DNA of 64,000 nt, from assembly GCF_001949145.1 (NCBI RefSeq), contig NW_019091487.1:34560-98559 (forward strand). Reading direction: 5' to 3'. Below, one piece after another: positions 49,327 through 60,640 of this stretch (the stretch's first letter is position 1; every line of letters begins with the position of its first letter). Source of the stretch: Acanthaster planci (lineage: Eukaryota > Echinodermata > Asteroidea > Valvatida > Acanthasteridae). A program made the translations under genes and the position numbers. The notes under the pieces are model-generated. The model did not search any database. It was not told the DNA's origin and saw only the letters and a program-made list of their open reading frames with translations.

Positions 49327-50677
49327 GTTGCACATGTGATATTCACACATGAATCGTGCGATATGGCGAGAGTGTATTAACGTTACCATTAGATATGTAG
49401 GGGTGTTTGAAGTAAAGTGAGAAAATATTACATCAACTTTACACATTTCCTATCATTTTACATGGTAAAATTTAGTAATTTTGTAATAATATTTATCTAA
49501 TGGTAGTGTGTTTGGAGGAAAGTATGAATTCGTGTGATATATAATAATAAAAATTAAACAAACCCATAGCGGAGGCCCTATTCTAGGTTGGTATAGTCCC
49601 CTAAATGTCGAAGGTCATATCCTCACTTTTGCTCAACATGTGGAGGTGAAACGACATGTGATTCTTGAGATGATACACGATGCAAATCACGCAAACAGTA
49701 AGATTCTCCCTGTCAGATGCGTAGGCCTGTCACTACAGTGAAAGTATCCTGCACGTGTCGCGTGATACCGCGCTGTTAAAGAGTCCGAGATGACGATTTA
49801 ACGAATGGAATTTTGTGGACACTAAATAAACTGACTAAGGCTAGGCCTGTACTGTATAGCATTATACTATAGGGACAGATCCAGGAATATTTTGGGCCTT
49901 GGGGGGTGAGGAATCAGGCTCGAGATTTTTTATAGGCCCTAATGTCTAATTTTTCACAGTCAAATGGAATGATGATGAAACATTACATACATGCATTGTT
50001 TACCATGGTATTGATGCACTTAAGCTATTGTATTAGGCTATTTTCCCCATTTTTTTACCTTTTTTTTCTGTTTAGAGTGGGGGTTGGACCCCCTAACACC
50101 CCCCCTTGGATCTGCACCTGGCCTGCCTCTTCCACACAGATTGAGATCGCGATTAGTGATCAAATGTTGGTTTACTGACACCAGAACCCACTTAAGGAAG
50201 GAGCGAACCAGCTTTAGGACCGCTGATTGAAATCCAGCTCCGTGTGAAACAAGGCCTTAAAGTGTGGTCTTTTGTACATGAAATCTGAGTGAATTTGACT
50301 ATAAATTGGCCGACCATGTTCAAATGTTAAAAAAGGCGATTTGTAGAGTCCAACTTACTCAGAGTCGGACTAGGTCTTTGGACTAATGGTAAAGTATGGT
50401 CAGGTAGGAATCAAAATCCTTCATGAGTTACCACATGTAATATTAAGCCAACATGCTGGCATGTTGTCATGGTTACAATGCCAACTTACCAAAGTCAACC
50501 CTTACATTCCTTTGTCATTGTTCACCCTGTTACCTGTGACTGGTCTTGTGCATGGTCTTGTGCCTGGTCTCGACTTAATACATACACTTGATGAAGGGAT
50601 GGGCATCAAACCAATGCTTTTTTGTATCCTTGAAAACAGGTCTGAGCCCGATGGTTGAAGAATGAAAGATCACTGCC
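49327..50677. promoter_or_regulatory. Shared divergent promoter region of PTDSS1 and MTERF3
   Basis: These 1351 bases separate the start codons of two genes transcribed away from each other. No TATA box is evident at either side. GC- and CpG-richer stretches occur near 49250-49330 and 49740-49775. A dispersed repeat occupies about 50145-50255. Transcription start sites cannot be placed from sequence alone. Confidence 0.5.
50145..50255 (+). repeat. Dispersed repeat, related to 54028-54150
   Basis: GATCGCGATTAGTGATCA, GGTTTACTGACA, GGAGCGAACCAGC and a CCGCTGATTGAAATCCA block match, in order and spacing, the stretch at 54028-54150. A separate shared block, CATTCCTTTGTCATTGTTCA, occurs at about 50505 and 40738. 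Confidence 0.6.
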
Positions 50678-53091
50678 ATGGCAACCAAGATTCTTTTGAC
50701 AACGAGCACATACAGCCGACTTCTAGCTCGTTGCAGTCGTACCCATTGTCGGCCTTTGTTAAAGAAATCCCCGAGATGTTTCACCTCCAGTTTTCCCACC
50801 ATGTCCCAGCCGATTGTCACAAAGCTTCATGAATATCATCCCCACAGGCATGACGGGCAATTAAGGAGCATTTCTTGTGTCCAAAGAGCAACTAGATCTG
50901 AGCATGATGCTTTTCTACGGTTAAACAAGGCACCACCGTATGGCCTCCTCAACAAACGATTGTTATCGGACTCAAAGACTGAAGAAGAAAATAAGGAATC
51001 AGTGTCATCAACCACAGATACTGAGAAAGACAACCTGCAGTCACAAACTTTGAAAAAGACTGTTGGCAAACAGCTAAGGAAATGTTCTGAATCTCCCACT
51101 GAAGAAACTGAGACGGTTGTTTTGGACAGACAAAGTGAAGTTAATGACCAGGAGGAAAGGGCAGAAACTTATTCAAAGCTGCACCGCTTTGGATCAGAAA
51201 CTGGGGATGTCATTGAAACATCCGAGGACATCACTGAAACGTCTGAGGACATCACTGATATTTCTGAGGACATTAATAGAACTGTGTCTAGCAGTTTGGT
51301 AATCAGGACCAAACCTGATGAGAATGAATTGGATCGTGACTGGGGTACAGTGGACATTCTTGCCGAGCGGGAGTCCCCGACGGTTTTGGAAGAATTTATT
51401 CAGCCATTACTCCCGACAGAATCACTATCGCTGGCTGCATATGCTGACCACTCCCCCACTCTGCAGAAGCTAACTGAGCTCGGGGTGGACCTGTCCAAGG
51501 TCGAGAAGAAGGCCAAGATCGGGAATGCACTGATCAAGATGGATTTTGACAGGGACATCAAGGATAAGATTGTTCTCTTGGACTCGGCAGGAGTAACGTC
51601 CAGCAAGTCCCTGGGCCGATTCTTGACCATCAACCCTTTTGTGCTGACCGAGGACCTGGAGAATCTGGAGACGAGGTTGAGGTACCTGCGATCGAAGAAG
51701 TTTTCGGACGATGCTATCACCCAAGTCTTGACCAGAGCTCCTTACTTCTTAAGTTTCTCGGTATGAAGATCTCTGCAATAAATCCATTTTTTTTCAGTAC
51801 AGATACATGTACTTACTATAGGAAGTTAGCATGTACCATGGGGGGAGTTTGCTAGGCCCATCACCAAACTTGGTTAAACCAACATATTTAGTGGGGGGTT
51901 TTTTTCCAGATTTTTCTAAAAGTCCAACTCAGCCTGGTAAAAAAGTATCAGTATGGAAACTGAAGACCTGTGGCTGTAAATGGGAAGAATTACCCATTCC
52001 TTTGAGGAAGTTTGTTTATGTTTGTCTTTTTTGTGTGTTGTACAGGTTGACCGCCTAGATAGCAAGTTGGGATTTTATCAGAAAGAGTTGAGCTTGACTG
52101 GAGATGAAATTAGACATATTATCACCAAAACACCTAAGGTAATCAAAGTTAATGTCTTGTTTACTAGTTTTCAGGGGAATGCATACAAAATGACATGTGC
52201 ATGCTGGTCGTATTGCAAATAAGAACTGCTTGAGCAGGTTACGGCCAGTTTTCAACTGAATGTGTACAGACTTGCAGTCACTTGTCTGGCAATTTTTTCA
52301 GTTGGTGACCTTCAAGATCCAACGAGTCAAGGAAAGCATCTTTGTGTTTCGTCGGCAGCTTGGGTTCACAACGTCTGAACTCAAGAAACTTGTTCTGGCC
52401 GAACCAAAGCTCCTCCTTAGAGGTTAGCATTTTGTTATTTTTCACTTTGAATTTTAAGATTAAAAGAAAACAGGTGTAGAATTTTGCAGAAGGGATGTTT
52501 TGTGCAATGGCAGGGTGATTTAGAATTCTAGTTTACCTTCAAATAGTCGTGTGTGCTATTTAGAACACAAAACAATTACTAAATAAACTAAGGTACATGC
52601 GTAAACTGTCCAGTTTTGGGACTTATTTTTAAGGCAAAGAGAAGCTGATTGGTGTGTTTGACTACCTACACAACCACATGGGCATCCCTCACAAGCAGAT
52701 AGTGAAGAACCCCCAGGTCTTCAATGGAAGAGCCTTCAAGCTACAGGAAAGGCATCAGGTTGGTTGAGTCCACTTCCTTACTGTAGGGAAATCACTGACT
52801 TGTCAACCTGAAGTTTTTTTTGTTAATTGAGTTGGCTGTACAGTGCAACTCACCATGCAAAGGAAACAAAAAAAAGGATTTTGATTTCCAAGAGGTGTCG
52901 TAAATGTTTTAATCAACATGTATTTTTAATTACAACAGTTCCTGAAATTGCTTGGCCGCGCCCAGTACGACCCCACCCAGCCTGGCTACGTGGCCCTCGA
53001 ACACCTCTCAAAGGTGCCAGATGCCGTCTTCTGTCAAGACATTGCAAAGTCCTCCATCGAAGTGTACAATGATTTCCTGAAGACTCTGTGA
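50678..53091 (+). CDS. MTERF3: Mitochondrial transcription termination factor 3, complete (524 aa)
   Basis: Five coding exons: 50678-51760, 52046-52138, 52302-52422, 52634-52758, 52939-53091 (1575 nt, phases fit). Residues 1-55 lack acidic residues and are rich in R, S, T and hydrophobics, as expected for a mitochondrial targeting signal. Residues about 100-240 are acidic, S/T/E-rich and probably disordered, with three copies of a seven-residue ETSEDIT-type unit (51215-51277). Residues about 248-524 form the helical mTERF array. Recognisable blocks are [86 protein letters not shown] and a C-terminal [25 protein letters not shown]3 binds mitochondrial nucleic acid, represses mtDNA transcription and promotes mitoribosome assembly. 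Human MTERF3 is 417 aa; the excess is in the N-terminal acidic region. The start ATG has a strong context (GCCATGG). Confidence 0.93.
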
Positions 53092-53569
53092 AAAAGTTCT
53101 GACATAATGGACCAGTTAGACTGTGACTGTGAACTCATAAAACTGTGGTGTATAAAATAGCAGTGGCCCAAAAGGGGCGTGGCCAGAGAATTCAGTATGG
53201 AGAAGGCTGTTCAATGTGACGTGTACAAGCTCACAACTAGTAGGAACTGAATGCTGTCTTTATGTAATGAGTGCATGTACATCTCAAAGTCTTATCACAG
53301 ATTGGTTTAAGTTCAAATGCAATTTATCTTAACTAATCTTAAGTTTCAGTATGCTGGTCAAAGTGGTTGAAACACCCACATGACAAGTTTTCAGCCAGAA
53401 AAAATCTTGAAATTCCTGCAACAGTAATAAACTTAAAATATTATTTGCAAGAAGTTTTGTTCGGTATGTCAAAATTAAAGCATGTTACTCTTGTGCAATG
53501 TCCATTTGGAAAGTGATGAAGGATTGAAACCTGTGTCATGTGACTGTCACATGGTTTGACTGGTATAAG

Positions 53570-53684
53570 AATAAACTTTTAACCTTTGACCTTTGAATTA
53601 TGAAAAGATGTCTGCTTTCTAGTTTACTCTAGGTAGTTTAATGTTTGTACCGATCTCCTTGGGCATGCATTTAATCTAAATAAA
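53570..53684 (+). terminator. Two polyadenylation signals, MTERF3
   Basis: AATAAA at 53570-53575 and again at 53679-53684, about 480 and 590 bases after the stop codon. Confidence 0.5.
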
Positions 53685-54027
53685 CTTTATCAAAACATAA
53701 ACTACTGTGTGTGAACTTTGAACCTGTCCTTTGCCCTACCGAAGGGGAGGCAGGTTGAAGTATTTGGCAACCAGGCAAGTTATTTTTTCATTTGTCAAAC
53801 TGGCAGGCATGCAATCAGGCTTGTTTTCACCTTTAGACGAACAGATCTGTGTAAGTAAATTCCCTTTGATTATATAGATCTGACCTGATCATGAGTTATG
53901 GTTGGGTAGTTTCAGACAGACAATTTTGTGTTTGTACAATTGACTATTTGTACGTGGGTAACATTCTTCTAGTTGGCATACGCCTAACGAGTGAATGTTC
54001 TCGTGCACTAAGGGCCTGTTTATTTCA

Positions 54028-54150
54028 CTTTGATCTCGATCAGCAATCAGCCATTGGTTCACTGACAGCACTGAAGCAGTTTAATGGATGGAGCAAACCA
54101 GCCTCGGGATCACTGATGGATATCCACATGATTTTAAAACAAACAGACCC
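54028..54150 (+). repeat. Dispersed repeat, related to 50145-50255
   Basis: Contains GATCTCGATCAGCAATCA, GGTTCACTGACA, GGAGCAAACCAGC and CACTGATGGATATCCAC, collinear with the copy in the PTDSS1/MTERF3 intergenic region. It lies just upstream of the second cathepsin gene. Confidence 0.6.
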
Positions 54151-54370
54151 ATCATGTGAGAACCTCACCCTGGGGTATAATTGGGTATTGGTTATGCATA
54201 AAGTTTACATTTGCATCGGAAATGTTTCCAAAACACTGCACTGGAGCAGGGAGGGAGCATTATATTTAATTATGATGAAAAATTGAAAAAGTGTTTCCAA
54301 ATGGATCAAAAATTGTACTCTTACGAGTATTTCTCTTCTGCAGTGCCACTTGTAGATTTGCTGATTTAAA

Positions 54371-57300
54371 ATGGCAAATGCCCTGCTGTACTACTTTCTG
54401 ATTGGTCAAATTCTGTTGGATTGCCATGGAGACTGGTATCCAGGGGAATGCCCTCCTTCTTTTGGTCAATTGCCTGCCTTATTGGAGGAGATAGTCGGTT
54501 ACATAAATAACCTCAACACAACTTGGAAGGTGAATTTAAGAGTATGCTTGATGTAGCTTTTCATGACATTGTAAAAAGAAATTGCAGAAAAGATCACATT
54601 TTGGCTTAATGAATTTAGAAAACTCAAAACTATTCACTGCACTATTTTGTTTGAAAAATTTAACAAAACAAGTGTAAACTTTTTGGACTGCGGAGAACAT
54701 TATACATATTATTACAGAAAAAGCATATTTTTTCATCAACATTTCAGATAGAATTATTTCAGGTTAAGTTTTTTACAGTTAAAGTAGTTTTGAATAACAG
54801 TACATCATTATTAGTATTGACTTTATGAGGATAATTGCCAAGTAAACATGATGTACAAATGTTTTTGTTTCTTTTCTTTTATGTATAATGAAAGGCTGGA
54901 TTGAACTTCCAAGGTAATAACCAAAGGTCATTTGTCAAACTTCTTCTCGGGAACAAGCTGACAACCTCCACCCCACCTGACCGGAGGTTACCAATGAAGC
55001 CACCATCAGATTTGAACCCAAAGGAGATTCCCAAGAGTTTTGATGCCGTGGAGAAATGGCCGGAATGTTTGTCCATGAGGAGGATATCTGACCAGGGGGC
55101 ATGCGGAGCGGGATGGGTACTGATGGAACTTTGATTCAGGAAGCATTTTGTTCCAGCACACTATTAGTTCTGACCCTCTTAGATCATTCCAAGTCGAAGA
55201 GTAGGATTTTAAAAGATTCTGTAGGATTCAGTCATGTGAAGATCAGCTGTCAGCTGTAGAAAGAATGGTTTGCTGCAAAGTTTTGGAATTTTGGTCACTA
55301 GCAGAAAGTCAAATGAACTTTCTCATGGAGAATTGTTTTGTGGTCAGATCTAACAAAAGGAGTCATAGGGCCATGTTGTAGGATCCTTTTGTTAAATTTT
55401 TATGATGCACTGCATTCGACACGGCAAACGTTTCCAGTGTCATTTGGTATCTGGATGAAAATGGACGTTGTACAGGTAAAAAAAGTTGAGAGTTCTTTCT
55501 GATTTACATTGTGCAGGATTCTTTTAAAAGCCTTTGACTCAAAAATAATTCTTTTGACATGCGATTCATTTCGTTAAGGATAGGCCATGGTTTAAGTTTA
55601 ATGTGTACTCTGACTTCCCTCAATGCTAGGCTTTTGGGGCTTTGGAGGCCATGTCAGATCGTTACTGCATCTTCTCCAAGATGAAAAATCTCAATGTTAC
55701 TCTGTCGGCAGAGAACCTCATCTCCTGCTGTGGCCTGCAGTGTGGATTTGGGTAAGCAGAATCGAATGTCAGACTAGATTTTGGACTCTACAGGCAGTAA
55801 CTTTGATCAGTGAGTTTCTTTTAATATTACAGTATTTGGCACATAGAAACAATCAAATGGATTACTCAACAACTGTTTGTAAATGATGTATAAAAACTAC
55901 AGGACTGACAAAATGTTCTAAAAACAGGCTTTCAAATTAATTGAGTACAATTTAGTGCAGAGTTTAGGTAGCACCTAGGGGATGGAGCCAATGAGTGTGA
56001 GCCATACAAATCAAGACAATAAAGCCCAAGGTAACGAGAGAACAAATCACAGACAGTTTATCTGTAATACATCACATCAAAGTCCTCATTAATGCTCCAC
56101 GGAACAGCTGAACCGCAAAGGACCACACCCAACCCAAGCATCACCCTGTTACACGTCTCTATCCGTGAATTTGTGCTTGAAGGGATATCAAAAGATAACT
56201 TATTAATGCCTGCCTTGTACAGATTAGAATTTCAGTAACTTAGAGCTTTTTTAGTACGGTATGACTGCGTTTAGCCTGTCGTAAGTTGGTAAATATAAGA
56301 GCAACCAGAAAATAAAATAATGTAGCCCAAATGTTGCAATGTTGATCCCCTGATAAATTTTTTCATCTTAAACCAGCTGCGAAGGGGGTTATCCGTCCGC
56401 TGCTTGGCACTACTGGGTCCAGGCTGGTATTGTGACCGGAGGGGGGTTCGAATCTTCACAAGGCTGTCAACCTTACACGTTCCAGCCTTGCAGGCATGTT
56501 AGCGAGGGCTCAGCTGAGGAGGATTCAGCCCCAACTTGTGCCCCAATGGTGCAGACCCCCGAATGCCAGACAGAATGTAGGAAGGGGTACAATAAGAGCT
56601 ATTCAGAAGACTTGCATTTCGGTAAGATTGAGTTAGAAAAAGAACCTAGTTACTCGTTCCTGGTTGTTTCCTTTCCCCTGCCTGCCTCTGTTGTCTTCTG
56701 TTTGGTGGGGATCCGGTATTTTGACTTGTAACTTACAGCATACTTGTACATTGCTTTCAGTACAAGTTAAACACCTGCTTGATGGGTGAAGCATCCTTTA
56801 AGATAAAAATTATCAGCAAGAGTCCAGAAAATCCATTTCTATCTTGGAAAATCTACTGTTAGAAAAACAGCATGTCTTTCTCATGTTAGAGTTTTGACCT
56901 GTGATCAAAGGGTCGAGGGTCCCAACCAACTAGTCATATGTTGCATCCTTGCAAATGTTCTCCCCTTTGATGCAAGTTCGATTTCCCTAGATTAAACAAG
57001 TTTGGGACCTTTGACCTTTGCTCCGTGTAGGAAAATCAGCCTATGCAGTCATGAATAACGTGTTGCAGATTGAAGAGGAAATCATGCACTTTGGCCCTGT
57101 GGAAGCATCAATGGACATCTTTGAGGACTTTCTCAGCTACAAGTCAGGTAATCCAGTTGATAGAACTTCATACACAAGTGTGTTCAGAGGGATGAATTTT
57201 TTAAGAAGCTACTTAAAAACTACAGGGGTTCTTTTCATATCATCAATCCCTCCAAGTTACAAAATAGAGCTGTTGTTTTGACCTGACAAAGCATTCACCA

Positions 57301-57880
57301 AGAAGTCTGCTCACACTAAGATTTGTTCAACTTTTACAAACATATAGTGCAAGTAGTTCATCGCATTTTGTGCCAAGTTTGAACCAGCTTCCAGTTAAAA
57401 TTTCTTGTTTCCTAATCGAATTTTTATTTGAACCATTCTACTTTTGGAATATTAATTTTGGCAGGTGTATATCAGCATGTTATAGGAAAGTTTATCAACA
57501 AACATTCAGTGAAGTTGTATGGTTGGGGTGTTACATCAGATGGAGTAAAGTACTGGCAAGCAGCCAACTCTTGGAATGAGAACTGGGGTGAGAAAGGTGA
57601 GTTGGAAAGTTTGATGAAATGCCAGATTCTGTAGCATTATTGAATTTCCTTCAATAAGTTTAATTCAGCTTTATGTTGATTAATGCCTAGAATTTTTTTA
57701 ATAATCAGTAGAAAAATTGATGAGTTGAAAGTTTCGATTGTGAAGTATGGAAAATCACAGTGTTTGCAGAATGTTTTGATCAGCATACTTCTTGTTTCAT
57801 TAGGGTTTTTCAGAATTCTCCAAGGGGCTGATGAATGTGGGATTGAAGAGGACGTGTATGCTGGAGTACCTTTGTTATGA
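54371..57880 (+). CDS. Cathepsin B-like protein with the catalytic cysteine replaced by Gly (357 aa)
   Basis: Seven coding exons: 54371-54529, 54895-55116, 55630-55751, 56377-56621, 57031-57147, 57465-57596, 57804-57880 (1074 nt). Phases at every junction equal those of the cathepsin B gene at 20135. Signal peptide residues 1-19, then propeptide-like [12 protein letters not shown] and a papain fold. The active-site motif reads DQGACGAGW: Gln120 is kept, but Cys126 of the catalytic position is Gly and the preceding Ser is Ala. His302 ([11 protein letters not shown]) and Asn323 (NSW) remain; the usual GG before the His is NK. The occluding loop is longer and has Arg-His208-Val209 in place of the His-His pair. 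Disulfide cysteines are largely kept. It resembles tubulointerstitial nephritis antigen-type inactive relatives in principle (there Cys is Ser) but lacks their N-terminal domains. Open frame and good splice sites argue for a working gene encoding a pseudoprotease. Exon 2 has a weak donor (GTACTG). Confidence 0.85.
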
Positions 57881-58127
57881 GAGGATGTTGCTAAGTTGAG
57901 CTCAAGATTTGCTTATTTATGAAATCTGATCAAATTTTGACTTTTTCTGGCCAGTATTTTAAATTTTGTTTTTTCATAAGAAAACTTATTTTGCATAAGC
58001 AAGGTTTTACCTTTGGTTACTGAGCAACTTTCATTTTGTGCCCCTTTTTTATTTTTTCTGTTTATTCAAAATGTAATTTTAAAGCTCTCCTCAATTGGCA
58101 AGATCCATTGCTGTTTGAATTTGTCCA

Positions 58128-58133
58128 AATAAA
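58128..58133 (+). terminator. Polyadenylation signal, second cathepsin gene
   Basis: AATAAA 248 bases after the stop codon. The corresponding stretch at 60480-60560 in the relic copy has lost the hexamer (CCAAAAAATATC). Confidence 0.5.
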
Positions 58134-58549
58134 TGATTACTTTTGATGCACATCAACAAAATGAATGGAGTTAATCTAAATAATCTTCCTTTTTATTAAA
58201 ATTAGAGCCTGTTGGCTTTTCTGTTTTACCAAATTACGGTATGAGCAACAAAATAAGTTTTCAACTGTTTCTCTTTTCTGAACATTTTACCATCAGTACA
58301 AGTATTTCACCATGAGTACTAGAAAGATATTTCACTATGATTACGTACCTAACTACTATATTTGCTTCAGCAATGCCAAGAATAAAACACCACACAGTGG
58401 ATATGAGTATAAATATTTTAACTCTAGAGTACTTTGTCACAAGTCTGAGTGTGGGTAAGATACAGTATCATGAGTATGAGTAACAGTATAAAAAAGCACT
58501 ACAACACTGTTAAGATCAAGTTTGAGAGGGAGACAAGTTTACCAAGATT

Positions 58550-58625
58550 TGTAAAAGAGAAGTGGTTAAGACGTGTGAACCAATAAGCAGGTCAAAGGTT
58601 CGAGTTCCACCCGATTAAGTTTGCG
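58550..58625 (+). mobile_element. tRNA-derived SINE remnant
   Basis: AGTGGTTAAGACG (A-box side) and GGTTCGAGTTCCACC (B-box) are 30-40 bases apart, as in a tRNA, but the acceptor stem is not formed. A SINE head is more likely than a tRNA gene. Confidence 0.5.
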
Positions 58626-59170
58626 AATTTTTTTCACAAGCTCTCAGACAAGCACTGAGTATACAGTGTTATGAACATATGTTGGTGTTGGGCAAAAACC
58701 TGTAATAAAAAAGGATATCTCATCACATGCCTAAGGGTTGTCTGCGTTTTTAAATCTGGAAACATGAGACTTCAGCAGTGTTGCTCAGACATCAGTGCCT
58801 GATTTCAAGATGCAGCGCTGCTCGTCTCCTACACGTTCATGAAGGTGAAATTTAGAAACAGTAAAAATCAAACAGCTGGAGCAGGGACCAGAGGTTGGCA
58901 TGGAGGCGCATTACTAGCTGTGAGTCGCAAATTACTTTCTTGGGAGTTGGTATGGAAACAGGTTTTATTAGACTGAGATACAAATCAGTTTCTTTGACGG
59001 CTGGATGGGTTTAAGCAGCCACTTTGTTAATGACCATGTCCAGCATGCCCAGTTGTGATGAGCGTCCATTGTCTAAAATTGCCAGCTATGTGTGTGAAAG
59101 TGGCCTTGGTTTAACTTTCAACAACATCACACCAATAAAGTGGATACTGTCTGGTTTGTTGTTGCGCCGA

Positions 59171-59292
59171 GCTATCACAACGTTGCAAGCGTGACGTTGC
59201 AAATGACAGAGCTATCTCATTTAAATGCGACAGTGTTGTGTGTGTGATAGCAGTGTCATTTAAACAAGATAATAAGCCATTTAAATGAGATA
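59171..59292. repeat. Nested inverted repeat around ATTTAAAT motifs
   Basis: TATCTCATTTAAATG (59213-59227) pairs exactly with CATTTAAATGAGATA (59278-59292). GCTATCACA (59171-59179) pairs with TGTGATAGC (59243-59251). The pairs interleave rather than nest simply. Confidence 0.7.
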
Positions 59293-60180
59293 AGTCATCG
59301 TTTTATCTTTCAAATGAGATAAAAAAAATTTCGCGTTGACAGCGACACACTTCCATAACTAGCTAACACTAGCCAACTGAAAATGGCTAAAGCAACACCA
59401 GTCTTAAGAAGGGTGAACTCACTTGTACAGTAGGCAACCAGGACATTGAGAAGGAGACAATCTCAAAGCAAATAATCTTACAAAACAAACCATAAATAAT
59501 CATGACAATCAGTACAGTTTGAGGTAGTGGAATGATATGAACTCAATGTTAGATTTGGGTACACTGATGTGCCTGTTCACAGGTATATAATCAGAAGATT
59601 GTACACCATGCAACCTCTTGTACATGTAAGTACCATAACAAGGAGTAATTACATGTTCTCTGTTTTTTGGCCACACAATTTAGGGCTTTTCTACACTCCT
59701 AAAGTTTTGATTAAAAAAATGCATGTAAGTGCTATGACACATGAAATACACAACCTATGGTATCAGAGGAAAGATGTTTTAGTCTGTAAAAAATCGCAAG
59801 ATTACGTCCTGTGATTTCAAAAATACCTTTTTTGGTTTGGAAGACATGTTAAAAAGGAACCTTAAAATACAACACAATCAATTCGAGTCCCAAAACCATG
59901 CAAAATAAAACTTTGTCAATTTTTATCACACTCTGGAGAATACAATTTGTGTTTGAAATTTTTTGTTTCTTTATGAGTAAATAAAAAGAGGACTTTTTCA
60001 GTTGAAACAAATTTCTTAATTAAGACATGGTTTTGTACAATTTCGCTGATGAACACGTAGTTGAAACTTTCTCCACACCCAAATCCTCAAATGGTACATC
60101 CTGTATGGTCGGTTTAGTCTCTATCACAGGCTGGTCCTCAACCATTACAATCTCGGCCTTGTTTGGCCTCCATATCTTAT

Positions 60181-60640
60181 TTCTTCAGGTCTTTCCGGAT
60201 TCTCTGAGGGCTGACAAATGTGGGATTGAAGAAAACGTTTATGTTGGAGTCGATCCCACATTACAAGAAGATATCTGAAAAAAACAGCCGTCACCATGCT
60301 CAAGATTTGCATCTTTACTGAATCTGATCCAATTTTGATTTTTCTGGCTAGCATGTCCAATACTAGTTCCATGTAAGAAAAACGTAGTTTGGATAAGAAT
60401 TATATCCTTGAAATTTTTGGAGCTTTTGTTTTGATTAACATTCATTTTGTGCCCATTTATTCTTTCTGTTTATTCAGAATTTAAACTTCAAATTATCCTC
60501 AAGTGGCAAGATCCGCTGTTATTTGAATTTGTCCAAAAAATATCACTTTTGTTGCCCGTAACCAAAATGTAATGAATGGAGTTAAGTTAGATAAACTTTC
60601 ATTTTATGAAAGCTGTCATGCTTTTCTGGTTTGCCGAATT
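60181..60640 (+). pseudogene. Relic last exon and 3' UTR of a third cathepsin B-like copy
   Basis: After an intact acceptor (TTCTTCAG, ends 60188) the sequence follows exon 7 of the gene at 54371, with CGIEE and YVGV in place of CGIEE and YAGV. Two one-base deletions in the first 35 bases break the expected phase, which then meets TGA. The frame recovered downstream ends at 60276-60278. The following 350 bases align with the 3' UTR at 57881-58230 (for example TGGCAAGATCC, TTTGAATTTGTCCAAA, GAATGGAGTTAA). No exon 1-6 remnants were found in the 2.3 kb upstream, so the duplication was partial or the rest has been lost. Confidence 0.8.

Noticed and set aside
54371-57880. Calling the second cathepsin gene a pseudogene
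   Set aside because: All exons are open, phases match the active paralogue, and splice sites, signal peptide and most cysteines are kept. Only the active site and loop are changed, which fits a pseudoprotease better than decay.
58555-58625. Functional tRNA gene
   Set aside because: A- and B-box-like words are present, but acceptor and anticodon stems do not pair; a SINE head is more likely. The same applies to 22690-22815, 39830-39880 and 42570-42640.
60020-60172. Minus-strand 50-codon open frame with an acidic, protein-like composition (VEDQPVIETKPTIQDVPFED)
   Set aside because: A stop-free run of this length is expected by chance. There is no credible acceptor before it (purine-rich), and it lies antisense to the relic cathepsin exon. 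It could be a last exon of the minus-strand gene, but nothing supports that.
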